DNA of 64,000 bases from the NCBI RefSeq assembly GCF_003732275.1, contig NZ_MOBM01000039.1:310001-374000 (forward strand), in the 5' to 3' direction. Both the position numbers and the translations under genes were made by a program. Source of the DNA: Pseudomonas frederiksbergensis (lineage in GTDB: Bacteria; Pseudomonadota; Gammaproteobacteria; Pseudomonadales; Pseudomonadaceae). Below, one piece after another: positions 44,524 through 53,314 of this stretch (within the stretch, counting starts at the first letter, position 1; each line of letters starts with the position of its first letter). The notes under the pieces are model-generated. The model had not been told where the DNA came from. It saw nothing but the letters and a program-made list of their open reading frames with translations, and ran no database searches.

Positions 44524-45275
44524 CGAGCGACCTCCAGACTGTTCTGCACTTCGGTTTTAACCCAGCTCGCCCGGGCTTCGCGCTTGAGCACTTCAAGGCG
44601 CATGCGCAGCAACAGCACCGCGCCAAAGAAACAGTAGAAACCCAGCGCCGTCAGCAGCAGTGGCAGCCACATCTCGGCGGGCATCGCCGGTTTTTCGGTG
44701 AGGGTGAAGGTCGCGCCCTGGTGCAGGGTGTTCCACCACTCCACCGAGTATTTGATGATCGGGATGTTGATCACGCCGACGATTGCCAGTACCGCACAGG
44801 CCTTGGCCGCACTGTCACGATTGCTGATGGCGTTGCCCAGCGCAATAAGACCGAAGTACAGAAACAGCAGAATAAGCATGGACGTAAGTCGCGCATCCCA
44901 GACCCACCACGAACCCCAGGTCGGTTTGCCCCAGATCGCGCCGGTAACCAGCGCCACGGCGGTCATCCAGGCACCGATCGGCGCGGCGCATTGCAGGGCG
45001 ACATCGGCCAGCTTCATCTTCCACACCAGCCCGACGATGCCGCACACGGCCAGCATCACGTAGATGGACTGCGCCAGCATAGCGGCCGGGACGTGGATAT
45101 AGATGATCCGAAAGCTGTTGCCTTGCTGGTAGTCCGGCGGTGCGAAAGCCAGCCCCCAAACCACGCCGACGCTAATCAGCAGCAACGCCGCGACGCTCAG
45201 CCACGGCAGCAGTTTGCCACTGATGCCGTAAAACCATTTGGGTGAGCCGAGCTTATGAAACCAGGTCCAGTTCAT
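44520..45275 (-). CDS. ccmC: Heme exporter protein CcmC
   Basis: This 251-residue protein has six spans. The tryptophan-rich motif WGKPTWGSWWVWDARLTS and the flanking histidines bind heme for loading on CcmE. I chose ATG 45275 (MNWTWFHKLGSP) because GGA lies seven bases upstream; the ATG at 45287 is possible. About 100 bp with a perfect 8-bp hairpin separate it from ccmB, the only real gap inside the operon. Confidence 0.95.
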   Translation of the reverse strand: MNWTWFHKLGSPKWFYGISGKLLPWLSVAALLLISVGVVWGLAFAPPDYQQGNSFRIIYIHVPAAMLAQSIYVMLAVCGIVGLVWKMKLADVALQCAAPIGAWMTAVALVTGAIWGKPTWGSWWVWDARLTSMLILLFLYFGLIALGNAISNRDSAAKACAVLAIVGVINIPIIKYSVEWWNTLHQGATFTLTEKPAMPAEMWLPLLLTALGFYCFFGAVLLLRMRLEVLKREARASWVKTEVQNSLEVAR

Positions 45276-45294
45276 TGCTGTTTCCATCACGGGT

Positions 45295-45316
45295 GCTGCT
45301 CGCCATCACGAGCAGC
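45295..45316 (-). other. Stem-loop in the ccmB-ccmC gap
   Basis: GCTGCTCG (45295-45302) and CGAGCAGC (45309-45316) pair perfectly around a 6-nt loop, with no T-run close by. It may adjust the level of ccmC and later genes relative to ccmAB. Confidence 0.5.
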
Positions 45317-45372
45317 GAAGGGTCTGCCTTTCATTTAAAAGAAAGCGATCAAAAATTGATCAGACCTCATTA

Positions 45373-46041
45373 TTATTCGCCGACGCTGATCTTCAGGCCA
45401 GCAGCTATTGCAAAAGGTGTCAGCGTTATCGCCAGGGCGGTCAGGCTACCAAGCCACAAGAGATAACCGGTCGCCGGCATGCCCTGCAATGCCGCCTGCA
45501 AGGCGCCACTGCCGAGAATCAACACCGGGATGTACAGCGGCAGAATCAACAGCGCCAGCAACAGGCCGCCGCGCTTCAATCCTACCGTCAACGCCGCGCC
45601 CACCGCACCGAGCAGGCTCAGCACTGGTGTACCCAGCAATAAAGAAAGCAGCAACACCGGCAGACAGGCGGCAGGCAAACCAAGCATCAACGCCAGCAAG
45701 GGTGCGAGCAAAACCAGCGCCAGGCCGGAAAAGGCCCAGTGTGCCAGTACCTTGGCCAGCACCAGAAGAGGCAGGGGGTGCGACGAAAGGACCCACTGCT
45801 CAAGCGACCCGTCTTCGAAATCACTGCGGAAAAGCCCGTCCAGCGAGAGCAAAACCGATAAAAGTGCTGCCACCCAGACCAACCCTGGGGACAAGGTTTG
45901 CAACAATTGAGTCTCGGGGCCGACCGCCAATGGGAACAAAGAGACGACGATGGCGAAGAACACCAGCGGATTCGCCAATTCGGCAGGACGGCGGAACAGC
46001 AAACGTGCCTCGCGGGCGACCAACAGGCCGAAAACACTCAT
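45373..46041 (-). CDS. ccmB: Heme ABC transporter permease CcmB
   Basis: This 222-residue protein has six hydrophobic spans and begins MSVFGLLVAREARLLFRRPAELANPLVFF. The conserved FEDGSLEQWVLSSHPL loop contacts the ATPase. With CcmA and CcmC it forms the complex that releases heme-loaded CcmE. Its ATG overlaps the ccmA stop by 4 bp. Confidence 0.95.
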   Translation of the reverse strand: MSVFGLLVAREARLLFRRPAELANPLVFFAIVVSLFPLAVGPETQLLQTLSPGLVWVAALLSVLLSLDGLFRSDFEDGSLEQWVLSSHPLPLLVLAKVLAHWAFSGLALVLLAPLLALMLGLPAACLPVLLLSLLLGTPVLSLLGAVGAALTVGLKRGGLLLALLILPLYIPVLILGSGALQAALQGMPATGYLLWLGSLTALAITLTPFAIAAGLKISVGE

Positions 46042-46673
46042 ACGGCCCAGTTCCCCAAATCAATGTCGCGATAGCCGGCCGGCATCCGGGTCAACGTGTG
46101 GTGAGTGGTCAGGACCACCATGCCACCCCGCTCGCAGTGTGCGGCCAGGTGTTCTTCGAGTTGCGCCACGCCTTGTTTGTCGAGCGCGGTGAACGGCTCA
46201 TCGAGAATCCACAGCGGCGGGCTGTCCAGATACAAGCGCGCCAACGCGACACGGCGTTGTTGCCCGGCGGAGAGCGTGTGGCAGGGAACATCCTCAAAAC
46301 CGCGCAGCCCCACAGCCGTCAGCGCCTGCCAGATCGCCTCATGGGAGGCCGGTTGATGCAAGGCGCAAAGCCAACTGAGGTTTTCCTCGGGAGTCAGCAA
46401 GTCCTTGATCCCGGCCGCATGGCCGATCCACAGCAGGTTACGCGCCAGTTCGCTGCGTTGCTCATGCAGTGGCTGGCCGTTTAGCAATACTTGACCGGCA
46501 GTCGGGTGCATCAAACCGCATAGCAGACGTAAAAGACTGGTCTTGCCACTGCCGTTGGGGCCGCTGATTTGCAACATTTCGCCACTGGCCAGTCTCAATT
46601 CGAGATTTTCGAAGAGCAGCCGAAGGTCTCGCTCACAGGCAAGGGCAACGGTTTGCAGGACAGGACTGGTCAA
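46038..46673 (-). CDS. ccmA: Heme ABC transporter ATPase CcmA
   Basis: This 211-residue ATPase has the Walker A GPNGSGKT at residues 38-45, the signature LSAGQQRRVALARLYL and the Walker B WILDEPFTALD. It powers release of heme-CcmE. It is the first gene of ccmABCDEFGHI and diverges from the FliK-like gene across 198 bp, where the operon promoter should lie. Confidence 0.96.
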   Translation of the reverse strand: MTSPVLQTVALACERDLRLLFENLELRLASGEMLQISGPNGSGKTSLLRLLCGLMHPTAGQVLLNGQPLHEQRSELARNLLWIGHAAGIKDLLTPEENLSWLCALHQPASHEAIWQALTAVGLRGFEDVPCHTLSAGQQRRVALARLYLDSPPLWILDEPFTALDKQGVAQLEEHLAAHCERGGMVVLTTHHTLTRMPAGYRDIDLGNWAV

Positions 46674-46871
46674 GAGATCACGGGCCTTTTGCGGTTCAAG
46701 TCGGCAGTGGAGCGGCCGCTAAAGAGATGCAGGATAGATGCATTGGCGGCCCGTTTTAGAGAGCTGCGTCAATCAATTGCAATGTTTTTAGCGCCCCGGT
46801 TGCATCGGGGCGGCATTATACATGCCATGCCCGACTCTAAAGAGCGCAATTTCCACAGGTTGTGACCGCAT

Positions 46872-48446
46872 ATGACAGGCGAAATGAACATCCTTCCGCT
46901 GCCGCAGACCACGCCCGCGACTTCGCGGCCGCTGGTGGTGAGTGGTGAGCTACTCAAGCTGCTGACGCCGATGGAGGGCCTGATCTCCGTTGGGCAAACC
47001 GCCAAGGCTGAAGTGCTCTCGCTCAAGCAGACGGATCAGACTTTTCAACTGTTGCTCAAGGTCACCCTCGACAGCGGTCGCCAGACCACGGTCCAGGCCA
47101 CCAGCACTCAGCCGTTGCCCCAGGGCACCAGCCTGGCGATCACCCAGCCATCGGCGGGCAATCTGGCGATCACGGTGCAACAGGCCATCGCCTCCAGTGT
47201 CGCGACCCTCACCCGCATTGACATGGCGCAACTGCCGGTCGGGACGTTGCTGCAAGGCAAAGTACTGACCTCTCAGGTAATGCCGCAGGTACCGGGTCAG
47301 CCAACGGTGTTTCGCTCGATGGTGAGCCTGCTCAACACGGCGCTAAGCGGCAGCACGTTGAGCATCGACAGCCCGACGCCGCTGCGCATCGGTACGTTAC
47401 TGAGCGCCTTGGTGCAGGACACCCAGACCCTGAAGTTCATCCCGCTGAGCAGCCGTCAGGAACAGTTGGCGGTGACCCAACAACTGGTCAGCCAGCAAAG
47501 TCGCCAGGGCTCTCTGGATGGCTTGATCAAAGTCCTGCAAAACCTGCCGCCGTCGGATCAGACCTCCAGCGACCTGCGCGCTGTCGTGGACAAATTGCTC
47601 GCCGGCCTGCCGGATGTTCAGCAACTGAGCACGCCCAAAGGTCTGGCCCAGGCGCTGGCCAACAGCGGCCTGTTCCTTGAAGCGAAACTGTTGACCGGAC
47701 AAAACCCGACGCTGACGCCAGACATGAAGGGCGACCTGCTCAAACTGATCGCACAACTGACGCCGGGGCTGCCGGCCAACACCAATCTCAACGCGATCAT
47801 TGCCGCCAACACCTTGGCCCAGGCGCTGCCGAGTTTCGTGCGCAGCGCCCTCGGTATGCTGGGGCAAGTCAGCGCCAAACCATTGCCGACCAGTTTCCCG
47901 CTCCCCGAGCGTCTGCTGCAAAGTCAGGACGGTGAAAATGATCTGGAACACTTGCTGCGCCTGGCTGCGGCGGCCGTCTCGCGTCTGCAAAGCCATCAAC
48001 TGTCGAGCCTGGAACAGACCGGCCTCACCGACGACCGCCGCCTGCTCAGTACCTGGCAGCTGGAAATCCCCATGCGCAACCTGCAGGACATCGTGCCGTT
48101 GCAGGTCAAATTCCAGCGCGAAGAAGCACCCGAGAAAGAACAACCGCACGAGCGCCGCGACGAACGCGAACCCAAGCAACAGTTGTGGCGCGTCGAACTG
48201 GCGTTCGATATGGAGCCGTTAGGGCCGTTGCAGATTCAGGCTCAGCTGATCAAAGGCAGCCTCTCCAGTCAGCTGTGGGCCGAACGGCCGTACACCGCGA
48301 GCCTGATCGAAAACAATCTGGCCGGGCTGCGCGAACGTCTGCTGGCGTCAGGCCTGAACGTCGGCGATCTGGATTGCCACCTCGGCACACCGCCACAAGG
48401 CCCTCAAACCCGCCTCGAACAACGCTGGGTCGACGAAACCGCATGA
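46872..48446 (+). CDS. FliK-like hook-length-control-type protein
   Basis: This 524-residue protein is rich in Leu, Gln, Ser and Thr in its first 380 residues, with no membrane span. The C-terminal 120 residues (WRVELAFDMEPLGPLQIQAQLIKGSLSSQLWAERPYTASLIENNLAGLRERLLASGLNV) form a FliK_C-type domain. FliK proteins measure hook length and act through FlhB. Pseudomonas has its true fliK in another flagellar cluster, so this is a second, related protein. It overlaps the FlhB-C-like gene (ATGA). The alternative start is ATG 46884, with AGG five bases upstream. Confidence 0.82.
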   Translation: MTGEMNILPLPQTTPATSRPLVVSGELLKLLTPMEGLISVGQTAKAEVLSLKQTDQTFQLLLKVTLDSGRQTTVQATSTQPLPQGTSLAITQPSAGNLAITVQQAIASSVATLTRIDMAQLPVGTLLQGKVLTSQVMPQVPGQPTVFRSMVSLLNTALSGSTLSIDSPTPLRIGTLLSALVQDTQTLKFIPLSSRQEQLAVTQQLVSQQSRQGSLDGLIKVLQNLPPSDQTSSDLRAVVDKLLAGLPDVQQLSTPKGLAQALANSGLFLEAKLLTGQNPTLTPDMKGDLLKLIAQLTPGLPANTNLNAIIAANTLAQALPSFVRSALGMLGQVSAKPLPTSFPLPERLLQSQDGENDLEHLLRLAAAAVSRLQSHQLSSLEQTGLTDDRRLLSTWQLEIPMRNLQDIVPLQVKFQREEAPEKEQPHERRDEREPKQQLWRVELAFDMEPLGPLQIQAQLIKGSLSSQLWAERPYTASLIENNLAGLRERLLASGLNVGDLDCHLGTPPQGPQTRLEQRWVDETA

Positions 48447-48772
48447 ACGAATCCACCGCACCGCGCCAGGCCATCGCCCTCAAATACGACGGCACCCACG
48501 CCCCTACCCTCACGGCCAAAGGTGACGAGGAATTGGCCGAAGCCATTCTGCAGATTGCCCGTGATTATGAAGTGCCGATCTACGAAAACGCCGAACTGGT
48601 GAAACTGCTGGCGCGGATGGAATTGGGGGAGAGCATTCCGGAGGCGTTGTATCGCACGATTGCCGAAATCATTGCGTTTGCGTGGAATTTGAAGGGTAAG
48701 TTTCCTGAGGGGCAGGATCCGCATGCGGTGATGGTGGAGAAGGACATCACCCAGCGCGGAGATGATTATTGA
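48443..48772 (+). CDS. Stand-alone FlhB C-terminal-like protein (EscU/YscU/FlhB switch family)
   Basis: This 109-residue soluble protein has RQAIALKYDGTHAPTLTAKGDEELAEAILQIARDYEVPIYENAELVKLLARMELGESIPEALYRTIAEIIAFAW, which matches the cytoplasmic domain of FlhB just after its NPTH autocleavage site. The membrane half and the NPTH itself are absent, so the gene encodes the equivalent of the cleaved fragment. Homologues are called FlhX or FlhB2. Its start overlaps the FliK-like stop, and FliK is the known partner of this FlhB domain. Confidence 0.88.
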   Translation: MNESTAPRQAIALKYDGTHAPTLTAKGDEELAEAILQIARDYEVPIYENAELVKLLARMELGESIPEALYRTIAEIIAFAWNLKGKFPEGQDPHAVMVEKDITQRGDDY

Positions 48773-48787
48773 ATCTTTGTTGAATGC

Positions 48788-48886
48788 AAAAAGATCGCAG
48801 CCTCGTTGCACTCGACAGCTCCTACATTGGGACGGTGTACGCCCTGTAGGAGCTGTCGAGTGCAACGAGGCTGCGATCTTTTGATC
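48788..48886. repeat. REP inverted pair, family B with long divergent arms
   Basis: The arms at 48788-48826 and 48845-48886 are perfect over more than 35 bp but replace the usual GCCGAAGGC by GTCGAGTGCAACGAGGC. Confidence 0.92.
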
Positions 48887-48889
48887 TTT

Positions 48890-49282
48890 TCAGTTTCTGT
48901 GCAACTTACTCATCAACTCCGCCTCAGCCTGGGTCAACCCGCAAGACTGAGTCAGTTCATCGACGCTGGCCCCCATCCCCACCAGGCGTGCTGCCTGAGC
49001 GAATGAAAGACTCGACGGATCACGCTGCTCCAGCTGAGCCAGTTTGTCCGGCAACGGCCCGACTACAGCGCGCAGTTCGTGCAGGTCTTCACCCATGCGC
49101 ACGTTGCCGTTCTGGTAGTCGTCGACGCGTTTGGCCAGGTCCTTGATGCGCTGATCGCGCAGCGCATCGCCCTCGGCCTGTTGCGCGGCGATCTGCCGCT
49201 GAGCGCGGATGTACGCCAGGAACATCGCCAGCGTGCCTGCCCAGAAGAGGAACAGGACAATGACAGCTACCTCAAGAATCAA
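48890..49282 (-). CDS. DUF2802 membrane-anchored coiled-coil protein
   Basis: This 130-residue protein has one N-terminal span (ILEVAVIVLFLFWAGTLAMFLAYI), a coiled-coil stretch (about 28-85: RQIAAQQAEGDALRDQRIKDLAKRVDDYQ) and a C-terminal helix-turn-helix-like part (AARLVGMGASVDELTQSCGLTQAEAELMSKLH). The start is a TTG at 49282 directly after the cheW stop (TGATTG), with GGAGAG seven bases upstream inside cheW. It is always near chemotaxis genes in Pseudomonas; function is unknown. Confidence 0.85.
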   Translation of the reverse strand: MILEVAVIVLFLFWAGTLAMFLAYIRAQRQIAAQQAEGDALRDQRIKDLAKRVDDYQNGNVRMGEDLHELRAVVGPLPDKLAQLEQRDPSSLSFAQAARLVGMGASVDELTQSCGLTQAEAELMSKLHRN

Positions 49283-49768
49283 TCAGATACTCTCCAGTTC
49301 CGACCATTCTTCTTCGCTCATCATCTTGTCCAGCTCGACCAGGATCAGCAGTTCGTTGTTCTTGTTGCACACGCCTTGAATGAACTTGGCGGACTCTTCG
49401 TTACCGACGTTCGGCGCGGTCTCGATTTCCGACTGACGCAGGTAAACCACTTCAGCCACGCTGTCGACCATGATTCCGACCACTTGCTTGTCGGCTTCGA
49501 TGATGACGATACGGGTGTTGTCGCTGATCTCGGCATTCATCAGGCCGAAGCGCTGACGGGTGTCGATCACCGTGACCACGTTACCGCGCAGGTTGATGAT
49601 GCCCAGCACGTAGCTCGGAGCACCCGGGACCGGGGCGATTTCGGTGTAGCGCAGGACTTCCTGAACGCGCATCACGTTGATGCCGTAGGTTTCGTTGTCC
49701 AGCTTGAAGGTTACCCATTGCAGGATCGGATCTTCGGAACCCTTTGCAGCTGTCGCCTTATCATTCAT
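49283..49768 (-). CDS. cheW: Chemotaxis adaptor CheW
   Basis: This 161-residue protein starts MNDKATAAKGSEDPILQWVTFKLDNETYGINV. The CheW fold shows VQEVLRYTEIAPVPGAPSYVLGIINLRGNVVTVIDTRQRFGL and VGIMVDSVAEVVYL. It links receptors to CheA. I chose 49768 over a longer frame, which is not conserved and reads through the intergenic DNA. It lies 83 bp after the ParP-like gene, and the DUF2802 gene follows without a gap. Confidence 0.96.
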   Translation of the reverse strand: MNDKATAAKGSEDPILQWVTFKLDNETYGINVMRVQEVLRYTEIAPVPGAPSYVLGIINLRGNVVTVIDTRQRFGLMNAEISDNTRIVIIEADKQVVGIMVDSVAEVVYLRQSEIETAPNVGNEESAKFIQGVCNKNNELLILVELDKMMSEEEWSELESI

Positions 49769-49851
49769 ACCCTGACCCCTCAAAAAACCGCCCTGGCGGT
49801 GTGTGTTCTGTGCGACGTCACTGAATGCCGTCGCTTGTCTGTTATGCAGCT

Positions 49852-50718
49852 TTATGTCGGTTTGTGGATCGGCTTGCCGCCGCCCATGTGCTTTGCCCCA
49901 CCGCTGGCGATCAGCTCCGCCAGTGCGGAAACGTCGAGCAAGGCGCACATGTGCTCAATCACCGTGCCCGCCAGCCACGGCCGTTGACCCCGGTGGCTGC
50001 GCCATTTGATTTCGTTCGGGTCCAGGCGCAATGAGCGGCTGACCTGATGCACCGCCAGCCCCCACTCGTAGCCCTGAACCGAAATTACGTATTGCAGGCC
50101 TTGGCGGAAATCATCGCGGTAGCGGTCCGGCATGACCCAGCGCGCGGTGTCCAGAACTTTCAGGTTGCCGGCCTGGCTCGGCAGGATCCCGAGGAACCAT
50201 TCCGGCTGGCCGAACAACGGTGTCAGCTCGTGACCGGCCAGGGAATAAATCGAACCCAGGCACACCAGCGGCACCGCCAGGGTCAACCCGGCGACGTCGA
50301 ACAACAGACACTCGAACGGCTCGGCAGCCCATGCCGGACGACCGTCGGTTTCCACCGGTGGTGGCGTGTTGCTTGGTGGCAGATGAACTTCAACCACCGG
50401 CGGCACCAACGTTTGCAGCAGTGGTGCAATCGTCGACACGGGCGCCAGAATCGGTGCCGGCGCGTCGATCACGGCCACCGGTGCCTTCATCACTGGCACA
50501 ACGATGGGTGCAGCGGCCACTGCCGGTTTCTGCGCATCACGGGCCTGTTCTTCAAGCACGGCCGCATGGAACTCATCCAGCACAGCTTCAACCTCGACAA
50601 CCTCGGGAAGCGCCTCGATTTCTGGCGGCAACTCTTCGGTTGCGTCCTGCAGCAAGGCGTCCAGATAGGACTGGAGGGCCAGTTGCGGACGCGAGGTGAT
50701 CTTCACCGGCCGAGTCAT
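49852..50718 (-). CDS. parP: ParP-like CheW-domain protein
   Basis: This 288-residue protein begins MTRPVKITSRPQLALQSYLDALLQDA, has a long Pro/Ala/Val-rich linker (about 40-135) and ends in a CheW-like domain (PFECLLFDVAGLTLAVPLVCLGSIYSLAG through LLDVSALAELIASGG). In Vibrio and Pseudomonas the ParP protein beside ParC ties the chemotaxis array to the cell pole by binding CheA. That role is inferred from architecture and position right after the ParA-type gene. The start is ATG 50718, as the GTG before it is weaker. Confidence 0.87.
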   Translation of the reverse strand: MTRPVKITSRPQLALQSYLDALLQDATEELPPEIEALPEVVEVEAVLDEFHAAVLEEQARDAQKPAVAAAPIVVPVMKAPVAVIDAPAPILAPVSTIAPLLQTLVPPVVEVHLPPSNTPPPVETDGRPAWAAEPFECLLFDVAGLTLAVPLVCLGSIYSLAGHELTPLFGQPEWFLGILPSQAGNLKVLDTARWVMPDRYRDDFRQGLQYVISVQGYEWGLAVHQVSRSLRLDPNEIKWRSHRGQRPWLAGTVIEHMCALLDVSALAELIASGGAKHMGGGKPIHKPT

Positions 50719-50730
50719 GCGCACACCATC

Positions 50731-50820
50731 GTAGGAGCTGCCGAAGGCTGCGATCTTTTGGCGGATTCGAAGATGTCACAAAGCAAGATCAAAAGATCGC
50801 AGCCTGCGGCAGCTCCTACA
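50731..50820. repeat. REP inverted pair, family B, between parC-like and parP-like genes
   Basis: The arms at 50731-50760 and 50787-50820 pair with one mismatch (CCGAAGG against CCTGCGG). The pair sits inside the flagellar/chemotaxis gene run. Confidence 0.9.
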
Positions 50821-50835
50821 GGGATCGGGTTCATC

Positions 50836-51624
50836 TCAAGCCACCTGCGGAACAAGTTGTGCCGCCAGCAGATGCTTGAGCAATGCACGGTAAGCGAGAA
50901 CGCCACGACTTTTGCCGTCGAATTGCGAAGGTGTCAGCCCTGCCCGGCTCGCATCACGCAAGCGGGTGTCGATCGGGATGTAGCCTTGCCAGATTTCTTC
51001 CGGGTACTTGTCACGCAGCACGCGAAGGGTGCCGAGGGAAGCCTGGGTGCGACGGTCGAACAGGGTCGGCACGATGCTGAACGGCAGCGCCTGTTTGCGC
51101 GAGCGGTTGATCATCGCCAGGGTGTTGACCATGCGTTCCAGGCCTTTAACGGCCAGATGCTCGGTCTGCACCGGGATCACCAACTGCTGGCTGGCCGCCA
51201 AGGCATTGACCATCAGCACACCGAGCAACGGCGGGCTGTCGATCACGGCGTAATCAAAATCCTGCCAAAGTTGCGCCAGGCTCTTGGCGATTACCAGGCC
51301 CAACCCACTCTGGCCCGGCGACTGGCGCTCAAGGGTTGCCAGCGCGGTGCTCGATGGCAACAGGGAAATGCGTTCATCACTGGTGGGCATCAGCAACTGA
51401 CCGGGCAAACCTTGCGGCACGCTGCCCTTGTGCAGAAACAGGTCGTAGCTGCTGTGTTCCAGGCTGTCGGGATCGTAACCGAAGTAGCTGGTCATAGAGC
51501 CGTGGGGGTCGAGATCGACCACAACCACGCGCTTGCCCGCCTCGGCCAGCAAACCGGCTAAAGCGATGGAGGAAGTGGTTTTACCAACACCACCCTTTTG
51601 ATTGGCGACTGCCCAGACTCTCAT
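50836..51624 (-). CDS. parC: ParA-family ATPase (ParC-like, chemotaxis array positioning)
   Basis: This 262-residue protein has the deviant Walker A NQKGGVGKTTSSIALAGLLAE at the N-terminus, the switch I region VVVDLDPHGSMTSYFG and the Walker B AVIDSPPLLG. It belongs to the ParA/MinD group. Its place between motD and the ParP-like gene matches ParC of polar flagellates, which places chemotaxis arrays at the cell pole and at division. It is not a plasmid-partition gene, as no parB is adjacent. Confidence 0.9.
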   Translation of the reverse strand: MRVWAVANQKGGVGKTTSSIALAGLLAEAGKRVVVVDLDPHGSMTSYFGYDPDSLEHSSYDLFLHKGSVPQGLPGQLLMPTSDERISLLPSSTALATLERQSPGQSGLGLVIAKSLAQLWQDFDYAVIDSPPLLGVLMVNALAASQQLVIPVQTEHLAVKGLERMVNTLAMINRSRKQALPFSIVPTLFDRRTQASLGTLRVLRDKYPEEIWQGYIPIDTRLRDASRAGLTPSQFDGKSRGVLAYRALLKHLLAAQLVPQVA

Positions 51625-51667
51625 TCGGATTGTTCCTCCCGGTCGAAAAGGTCGGCCGAGAAATAGC

Positions 51668-52558
51668 TCAACGTATTAATGCGGGTGACGGAGAATTGAC
51701 GGCGCTCTCTCGTCCCGGCGACTTGACCGGGGTCGGTGCAGTTTGTGTGCCAGCCCGCTTCAACGCGGCATCCGGTTTCGCATTGGCGGTTCCGGTGCCG
51801 GTGAGGCTGCGGCGTACATCGAGATTTCGTGAAACCACCAGCACCACCCGACGGTTTCGCGCCCGGCCTTCGGCAGTGGCGTTATTGGCCACCGGCTGGA
51901 ACTCGCCGTAACCCACCGAGGCCAGACGACCGGGGTTCACGCCCTGCATCGCCAGCATGCGCACGATGCTTGCCGAACGGGCCGAGGACAGTTCCCAGTT
52001 GGTCGGGTATTGCGCGGTACGAATCGGCTGATCGTCGGTAAAACCTTCGACGTGGATCGGGTTGTCGAACGGCCTGAGGATCGCGGCGACCTTGTCGATG
52101 ATGTTGAACGCGATGTCGCTGGGCATGGCGTCGCCACTGCCGAACAACAGGCTGGAATTGAGTTCGATCTCGACCCACAACTCATTGCCGCGCACGGTCA
52201 TCTGATTGGAACTGATCAAGTCGCCAAACGCCGCGCTGATGTCATCGGCAATGCTTTTGAGCGGGTCGCTGGCACCGGCGATGCCGGCGTCGACCTGCTC
52301 GCTGTCTTTGACCAGCGGCTTGGCCGGGGTCACGGTCTTCGGTCGCTCATCGCCGATAGGAATCGGCTTGAGGGCGCGATCAGAGTCGGTAAACACCCCT
52401 ATCAGCGCCTCGGAAATGATCTTGTACTTGCCTTCGTTGATCGACGAGATCGAGTACATCACCACGAAGAAAGCGAACAGCAACGTAATGAAGTCGGCGT
52501 AGGAAACGAGCCAGCGCTCATGGTTTACATGTTCTTCAGGTTGCCTGCGACGAGCCAT
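51668..52558 (-). CDS. motD: Flagellar stator protein MotD (MotB type)
   Basis: This 296-residue protein starts MARRRQPEEHVNHERWLVSYADFITLLFAFFVVMYSIS, with the proton-binding Asp22 in the single span. The periplasmic OmpA-like peptidoglycan-binding domain is at about 140-250 (IHVEGFTDDQPIRTAQYPTNWELSSARSASIVRML). The C-terminal 45 residues are disordered. With MotC it forms the second stator set of Pseudomonas. It follows motC by 15 bp. Confidence 0.95.
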   Translation of the reverse strand: MARRRQPEEHVNHERWLVSYADFITLLFAFFVVMYSISSINEGKYKIISEALIGVFTDSDRALKPIPIGDERPKTVTPAKPLVKDSEQVDAGIAGASDPLKSIADDISAAFGDLISSNQMTVRGNELWVEIELNSSLLFGSGDAMPSDIAFNIIDKVAAILRPFDNPIHVEGFTDDQPIRTAQYPTNWELSSARSASIVRMLAMQGVNPGRLASVGYGEFQPVANNATAEGRARNRRVVLVVSRNLDVRRSLTGTGTANAKPDAALKRAGTQTAPTPVKSPGRESAVNSPSPALIR

Positions 52559-52573
52559 AATCCATTACCCCCA

Positions 52574-53314
52574 TCAATCCATGAAGCCTTGAAGCTTCAA
52601 CTCAATAGAGCGAGGGTTTTCACCTTCGGCGATCGACAGAATCCCTTCCAGCAACATCTCGCGATAACGCGACTGCCGCAACGCGATGGACTTGAGCTTG
52701 GCGGCAATCGGCAGCAACACCAGGTTGGCACTGGCCACGCCGTAGATGGTGGCGACGAAGGCGACGGCAATGCCGCTACCCAGTTGCGATGGATCGGCCA
52801 GGTTGCCCATGACGTGGATCAGGCCCATCACCGCACCGATGATGCCGATGGTCGGCGCGTAGCCGCCCATGCTTTCAAAGACTTTGGCGGCTTCGATGTC
52901 GCGGCTTTCCTGGGTGTAGAAATCCACTTCCAGAATGCTGCGAATCGCTTCCGGTTCGGCGCCGTCCACCAGCAATTGCAGGCCTTTGCGCGAGTAGCTG
53001 TCGGGTTCTGCGTCGGCCACCCCTTCCAGGCCGAGCAAACCTTCCTTGCGGGCGGTCAGGCTCCAGTTCACGACGCGATCGACGCCGCCGGCCAGGTCCA
53101 CGCGAGGAGGGAACAGGATCCAGGCAAGAATCTGCATGGCGCGCTTGAAGGCGCTCATTGGCGATTGCAGCAGCGCCGCACCGATGGTCCCACCGAGTAC
53201 GATCAACGCTGCCGGGCCGTTGGCCAACGCGCCGAGGTGACCGCCTTCAAGGTAGTTGCCGCCAATGATGGCGACGAACGCCATGATGATCCCGATAAGG
53301 CTGAGTACATCCAT
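52574..53314 (-). CDS. motC: Flagellar stator protein MotC (MotA type)
   Basis: This 246-residue protein begins MDVLSLIGIIMAFVAIIGGNYLEGGHLGAL. Four spans, the cytoplasmic loop with the FliG-contact charges, and the MotA signature segment GGYAPTIGIIGAVMGLIHVM are present. MotCD generates torque suited to swarming and viscous media in Pseudomonas (family knowledge). Its ATG overlaps the cheB stop by one base (TGATG); a GTG three codons upstream is possible. Confidence 0.95.
   Translation of the reverse strand: MDVLSLIGIIMAFVAIIGGNYLEGGHLGALANGPAALIVLGGTIGAALLQSPMSAFKRAMQILAWILFPPRVDLAGGVDRVVNWSLTARKEGLLGLEGVADAEPDSYSRKGLQLLVDGAEPEAIRSILEVDFYTQESRDIEAAKVFESMGGYAPTIGIIGAVMGLIHVMGNLADPSQLGSGIAVAFVATIYGVASANLVLLPIAAKLKSIALRQSRYREMLLEGILSIAEGENPRSIELKLQGFMD

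Noticed and set aside
44351..44626. N-terminal extension of CcmE
   Set aside because: It is read-through over ccmD and the ccmC end; the GTG at 44350 gives the family N-terminus.
50836..51624. ParA-type gene as a plasmid or chromosome partition locus
   Set aside because: No ParB gene or parS-like sites are adjacent, and it lies among mot and che genes, which fits ParC.
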